A stretch of 64,000 nucleotides of DNA, from the NCBI RefSeq assembly GCF_003265705.1, contig NW_020313005.1, positions 13,166,288 through 13,230,287 on the forward strand. The letters run 5' to 3'. Shown in pieces: positions 58,271 through 64,000 of this stretch (within the stretch, counting starts at the first letter, position 1; every line of letters starts with the position of its first letter). The notes under the pieces were generated by a model that made no database searches, was not told where the DNA came from, and saw only the letters and a program-made list of their open reading frames with translations. Source of the DNA: Callorhinus ursinus. Its lineage: Eukaryota > Chordata > Mammalia > Carnivora > Otariidae. The position numbers and the translations under genes are program-made.

Positions 58271-61200
58271 GTCACTTATAGTGAGGGTTTCAGACTTGTT
58301 TAAAATGTCATCTTTATCACTGGCTTGACCATTCTTTTGGGGAATTATATATACACCTATGTATTCAATGTGGATTAAATGTAGTGTCATTCTGCTAACT
58401 GGATAAGGAGAGCAGTTTCAGGAGGATGACCTTGACTCAGGGAATATTGCCTGAGCTAAGGAAGAACCACACAACTATCACTTAGCAGTCATATAAGTGA
58501 ACTTGAGTAGAGGCCACAAGGTGGGAGAAAGTACTGTGTAGATTTTTAGAATAAGACAAATGGATGCTTCTTAGAAGGTATTAGAAGATTGGTAGTTTTA
58601 GCCATATATGGGGTTTGAGAGCTGGGCTAAAAAGTTTAGTGTGTGTTATAGGAAGGCAAAATTGTTAGTTTCTGAAAAGAATGGGAGAATCAATATGGGA
58701 TTTAGGAAAGATTAATTTGGTGGCCCTGTGAGAGAGAGATAAGGTGGGGGTGCCAAGGGTGACTATATTTTCTTAGGAAACATCGGGGTACCATGGTCTG
58801 GTACAGTAGTAGCAGACAAATAGCCATACAGGGTAATAATCTGTGTTAGATACATATAAGCCATTATGGGAGACTTTCTAGGGAGGTCAGAGAAAGCTTT
58901 TTTGTGGAGGTAAGTTTGATTGGAGTCTTAAGACTAAATAGTACACTTTCCAGTGCTTTATGCATAATCCTTACTCCAGTTCTATGAACTATGCAATAGA
59001 AGTCCAAGTTTGATGGGGAGATATGAGTAGGAGGTGCCTTAAGGCCCAGGGAGGAGCTGATGATGAGAATGGGAAAAAGTGGTTAGGGAGATGTAAAAAT
59101 AGAGTTGTAAATGGTGTGGAAGCTGGGGGAATATATGGTTCAAGTTTGAGTGAGGTTATTATTCAAATCCTGTGCAAGTAGTTTGGGAGAATGATAAGCC
59201 AACTATCATGGTCTATAATTTTAGAAAATGTATTGAAAGAATATGGGAAAGTGTGTTGCAGTTTGTAAGAGTAAAAAGAACCAAAGAAATGTTCTTATAG
59301 CGTTGAGGAAACCTGTAGACACCAGGGGAAAGGCTCCTCCTCTGAGCTGAGAGGAAAGAAAGAGCATCAGTTAAAATATAGAACTTTAGACAGTAAATTT
59401 TTTGGACAGGAGATAATAGTGTCAGGAAGGAGTGGTCATCTGCTATAGGAGGAGTTTATAGAAATAGTTTAGAAAGCCAGGAGCAGGTTATGTAAGAGAA
59501 AAGGGCCTATGGGTTAGTGATAATGAGTCATTAAAGGTAGACATCATAAAAAATGTCAAGGAAAGACTAATTGTCTCATCGATTTTTCTAACAATACCCA
59601 GAGCCATGGACTGAGCAGTAAGACAAGGTAGGAGGTCAGATTCAAGTGGTGGGCACAGAGGATGTGCTCGATTATAGGCACATGGGTTTGTGTAATATGA
59701 AAATGGGTCTTGATTGATTATAGCGATAGCTGAGGCAGGAGGTGACTGATGGCTTTAGAAAGCAGAGAGGACAAGCATTACTACTGCACTATGTTGACGG
59801 TTCACTAGCAATAAAAGAAACTCTGAGACAAGGATGTTGTGACTGGGAGTGGGAGTTGAAACATGCTGAATTTGGCAGTGGAGCTGGTCCAGATAGTAAT
59901 GAAATTAAGATGTGGCTAAGGAGGGAGACAGATCTTAGGAATCAAGAAGGCTGAGCTCATAGATTGGATGTTTTATGAGCAGAATCTTGAGGTCATCCAA
60001 AATGATGACTGAATAAAAGGACAAAAACCGATGAGAAGAAATGACCAGGGAATGTGGTAGTGTCTTACAGACAGTGGAAATAGAGATTGAAATGCTAACA
60101 CTTAGTGTTTCAAAGATCTTCATTCCTGCCTTCAGCCGTGTTTCTCATGTTGGGGCAAGGAGGAGATTCTGCATTCATGAGTGAAGTTATATTGCAGGTT
60201 TTGATTGCTTTAGCTGTTGTTTCAGGGAAGATCTGAAATAAAGAATGCAAAATAATGAAGAGAAATCTATAGATAAAAGCCTGGTGGATTACATGTCCAC
60301 AGAGATTATGTAAAAGTAATTATTAAACATACAATCTAAGTATTGGGGTATCACTTCCAGTCACATGATGTTACTACAACCAAAGGTATAGCTGGTAGCA
60401 GATTTTGCAAAGATTTGCTGAAGAATTTCTCTTTTAAAAATTTGTACTTCATTTAGGAAGTAGAGTATTTTAAGTGTACTAAAAGTATTAAGGAGTTCTG
60501 TAATTGAAAAGTAATTATGTTTTTTCAGTGATTTATTATATATTAATTGAATTTGACCAAAATCTAAGTTAAAGTTAGAACAGCGACTAAGCAAAAATAA
60601 AATCTCAAGAAGATGATAGAAGACACCTAACAGTTTAAACAAATTCTCTTGTTTTCAGTGATTTACCATACTTAGTAAGATGAGTACATCATCTAGGTAG
60701 CCTAAAGATTGTTTGCAGAAAAAAAAGCCCGAAGAAATACTGATTTGCTTTTTGAAGAAATGGGGCCTCTTTTTTAGTTCCTTACTAACTTGAAGTATTG
60801 AATTAAAAAATTCTGCTAAAGCCAACTAAAAATGCATAGTTTTAATGCAACAACAAAGTGACTCAGAGACAGTGATAGGAAATACCCATTTCAGAAACTT
60901 TTGGGGGTATAGTTTATCCTGTCTCATACTCCTTGCTGGAAAAACCATCCTCCAGGATACAATATTTTGCAAGTTGACTGACATCTGCCATCATGTGGCT
61001 ATGCAAGAACAGCTTTTAATGATACAAATACAAGAAGTAATTTAATAGCCCTTTGTAATGACCTTAGTAAAATGCTTATTACTTACAGTGAGGATATTGG
61101 TATTGATCAGTGACATGGGTTCTTTTTTTTTTTTTAAGTGCATCTTTAGTCAAAATGTTAGAATTTTTCCCCATAGAATGCAGCACTTAAGTGATTAGAG

Positions 61201-61763
61201 AGGCTGTAGATCAGATGTCCTGTTATAAAGACTCCGGGTCTGTCCCCAGCGCAAGGAGTGGCACTAAGCCATATAAACTTTGTGGTAAGGTCTCTTCAGC
61301 TTCCATACCACTATAGGAACTGCTGTTTACTTCACATCACAGCTAACTTGGCTGTGCACACACTATCATTTTAGTCCAGGCTGTCCAAAATTAATTTGAA
61401 TAAATACTAACATACCAAGATAACACCCGAGGGAAACATGAAATGCTTATTTGAGGCCTTCTGAAAGAGATCTGGGTAACCTCTTTTTTGTTATTTGTAT
61501 TGAAGTACTGAATTTGACTCTTTAGGCCTTTGGGCTTGACATTCCTCTTCCTGAATCCCTGGAACCATACTCTACCCATCATTCTTTCCTTCTCAATACT
61601 CACCCCCTTGTTCCCTGTTCTCTCTCCCCACTGGCTTTCTTTCTACTCCCCTTAATGTACAGCTTCTTTTGGACTTAGACCTTTGAATTTTCCTTTCCTC
61701 TGCCTTGAACAGCTTTCCTCTGCCTTGTCCTGATCCATATCCTCTCAAGACTGGTTCCATCTT

Positions 61764-61949
61764 GGGGCGCCTGGGTGCCTTAGTTGTTAAGTGTCTGCTT
61801 CGGCTCAGGTCATGATCCCAGGGTCCTGGGATCGAGCCCTGTGTCGGGCTCCCTGCTCAGTGGGGAGCCTGCTTCTCCCTCTCCCACTCCCCCTGCTTGT
61901 GTTCCTTCTCTCTCTGTCAAATAAATAAATAAAACCTTAAAAAAAAAAA
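61764..61949 (+). mobile_element. CAN SINE, young-looking
   Basis: Head ggggcgcctgggtgccttag, interior cgggctccctgctcagtggg, tail gtcaaataaataaataaaac plus A-run. A perfect 17-bp duplication, aagactggttccatctt, lies at 61747-61763 and 61950-61966. Confidence 0.96.
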
Positions 61950-62959
61950 AAGACTGGTTCCATCTTGTCATTCAGACTTGAGCCCATATATTCCCCTGGG
62001 GGTCTTCATTTTCCATACAGCCTAAATGAGTGCCCTTTAAATACCTGCTCTCATGCAGCTTGCATTCTACTGGGCAGACATTAAACAAATTATTTCTGGG
62101 GGTGGTGAGAGCTAAAAAGAAAAATAATGTAGCTGATAGGAGATCCTGCCACTTACTGAGATGAATAAAACGATGGGAAAAAATACTTAAATTTTGAATC
62201 TATTTAGATGCCTACTGGGTATCTAAAGTAGTCTTGTCTAGGGAGCATCTTACATATATGAGGCTGGAGTTCAGGGGAACACATAAATTTTGAAGTTGTC
62301 AACATGTAGAGGGAATTTAAAGCTATGGGAATGTATGAGATCACTTGGTCTATGAGTATATAGACAGAAGAGAAACGGTGGGAGGATTGAGCGCTGAGGT
62401 GCCTTGAGTCCAGACTTTGGTCAGATGAGGTAGAATCAACAAAGGAGATTTAGATCAATAGGAGAACCAGGAGAAAGCTGTTTGGACAGCTTACTCAAAG
62501 TCCCATTTATTCACTTGGCTTATAACAGAGATGGGGGATGATAATAAATAGAAAGGTGTAGGACGTAGACCCAGTGACTGCAGGGTTCTTCAGGATGGAG
62601 GGTCCAAATTATCTGGTCTACCCTATGCTGTTCCTCTTTCCCTTCCCTGGGCCCCTTACTTTTTGGGTACTCTGAGTCCCTAACTTTGACAAATGTGGAG
62701 TCTGTATGTAGCAATATAGTTTTTTTGTTCTTAGCTGTATCTTTGTCAACAATTGAGGAAGCCTCAGCTTCAGAATATTTCAGCTAATGTTTATCTTGAA
62801 AAATTTATACAGATGAACTTAATTCTTCTAGTTTTCATTTTGATTAACTTAAGAAACTATTTATTTTTTTTAACAATTATCACTCACAACATTCACATTT
62901 GACCGGTGTATAAGTTACAAATTTTGTTTTAGTTTTCCCAGGATTTATATTGTTTCTTT

Positions 62960-63105
62960 TTTCTTTCTTTCTTTTTTTTTTTATTATTATGTTATGTTAG
63001 TCACCATACAGTACATCATTAGTTTTTGATGTAGTGTTCCATGATTCATTGTTTGCATACAACACCCAGTGCTCCATGCAATATGTGCCCTCCTTAACAC
63101 CCATT
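62960..63105 (-). mobile_element. Short 5'-truncated L1 3' end
   Basis: T-rich tail then attatgttatgttagtcacc, acatcattagtttttgatg, agtgctccatgcaatatgtg, gccctccttaacaccc, the same 3' UTR type as the L1s at 30449 and 48989. It stops abruptly at about 63105. Confidence 0.9.
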
Positions 63106-63629
63106 TATTCACTGCTCAGATCAGTCTTTTTTTATACTTGGATAATAGAAGTACTTTCCTGAAATGGGCTAAGTGTCTGGGTATTACTTTGGAACAACAA
63201 AAATCATGAAGGGCTGGGAGTGGAAATTTACAACCTTAACCGTTGTTTCTTTTATAAGTGTATTAAAACCTCCATTTTCCTTTCTTACATTTTTTTTAAG
63301 TATAAGCAGTCCAACATAAGGATTAATAGGGAAGAAATCAAAAGTGATCTTTCTCTATTTATGTTCTAACAAAATTAGATCTTTATTAAAAAGAATATAT
63401 GTGTCAGAAATGTGAATTACTTGGTTATTGATACAAGATTTTGAGCTGTCATGAGTCTCAAGATATTTAAAAAATATGTGACACCTAATACATTAGACAC
63501 TTGTCATATGTGGCTATTGAGCACCTGAAGTGTGTTAGTTTTTATGTGGTTTGTATTATATTTCTACTGGGAGGCACTGCTATAGATAATAGTTAACCTG
63601 GAGGGTTTTCAAGGTAACTGGCTTTGCTA

Positions 63630-63800
63630 TAGTTGCTTTATATTTTTAACTAATCTGTTTTTAGCAACCCTCTGAGGTATATGCTATTAATACACCCAAA
63701 ATTTTAAAGAAGAGTAGTCTCAAAGACACATAGCCAATAATTAGTACTGTGAGGATTTAAACCCAGGCTGTTGGGTTCCACAGCCTTCACATAATCCATA
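63630..63800 (-). mobile_element. MIR-like ancient SINE fragment
   Basis: Antisense MIR with agcaaccctctgaggtatat, a degraded core, and aggatttaaacccaggctgt, gggttccacagcc. Confidence 0.8.
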
Positions 63801-64000
63801 ATGTTACAAACTAAGACTTTATTTTAATTAGAAGTTGCATAATAACAATAGCAAACGCGTATTGTCAATACAGTATGTGAGGTATATATATAAAATAATA
63901 TACTCAGAGGTATTTTAATATCTTACAAAATGAGGGAAGAACACAGGGATTATGAATTTTGAAATTAGATTATTTTTTCAAATTTTTCATATTTTAAAAT

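Larger units (their letters stand above)
57427..64000 (+). other. ARHGAP42: ARHGAP42 intron 3 (5' part; continues outside window)
   Basis: The intron begins with GTAAGT and is phase 0. No further ARHGAP42 exon (next expected residues begin IQNAND... in human, from memory) was recognised up to 64000. It holds a (TTTC)n array with a small gap, a MIR-like fragment, one SINE, one short antisense L1 3' end and one more MIR-like fragment. 58271-61746 and 61967-62959 contain nothing I can name. Gene-desert-like sequence with only short random ORFs fills them. Confidence 0.8.

Overview
The window is vertebrate nuclear DNA from a carnivoran mammal. It consists almost entirely of intron and transposon sequence and carries two short coding exons of one gene on the + strand. 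The exon at 28327-28422 encodes [16 protein letters not shown]... and the exon at 57365-57426 encodes [20 protein letters not shown]. Both match the N-terminal BAR domain of ARHGAP42 (GRAF3), a RhoA/Cdc42-family GTPase-activating protein. The split codons agree across the 28.9-kb intron, and both exons have consensus splice sites. By comparison with GRAF-family genes they are probably exons 2 and 3. On that reading 1-28326 is the 3' part of intron 1, 28423-57364 is all of intron 2, and 57427-64000 is the start of intron 3.

The repeats point to a carnivoran. Fifteen tRNA-derived CAN SINEs are present (head GGCGCCTGGGTGGCTCAG, poly-A tail preceded by AAATAAATAAA), most with visible target-site duplications. 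Their internal sequence (GGTCATGATCCCAGGGTCCTGGGATCGAG) differs from both the young dog SINEC_Cf type and the felid type. I therefore infer a non-canid caniform (bear, seal or mustelid group), with moderate confidence.

Layout: 1-4010 is L1 nested with older L1, with a SINE inside the latter. 4.0-28.3 kb is unique intron sequence with SINEs, MIRs and small L1 3' ends. 27.88-28.03 kb is a (TTTC)n array running into a 100-N gap just before the first exon. 28.4-49 kb is intron with SINEs, MIRs, MER5A-like elements and L1 fragments. 48989-56059 is a full-length 7.07-kb L1 on the - strand with 15-bp target-site duplications and broken ORFs. 57.8 kb has a second (TTTC)n array, with a 10-N gap, just after the second exon. 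The rest is intron 3.

There is no sign of an operon, CRISPR array, defence system or unknown protein-coding system. Every long ORF outside the two exons is L1-derived. The most unusual item is a 78-bp patchwork insertion at 30643-30720. It is made of a 23-nt copy of 28036-28058 joined to a 56-nt copy of 34850-34905, and is either a template-switching scar or an assembly error.
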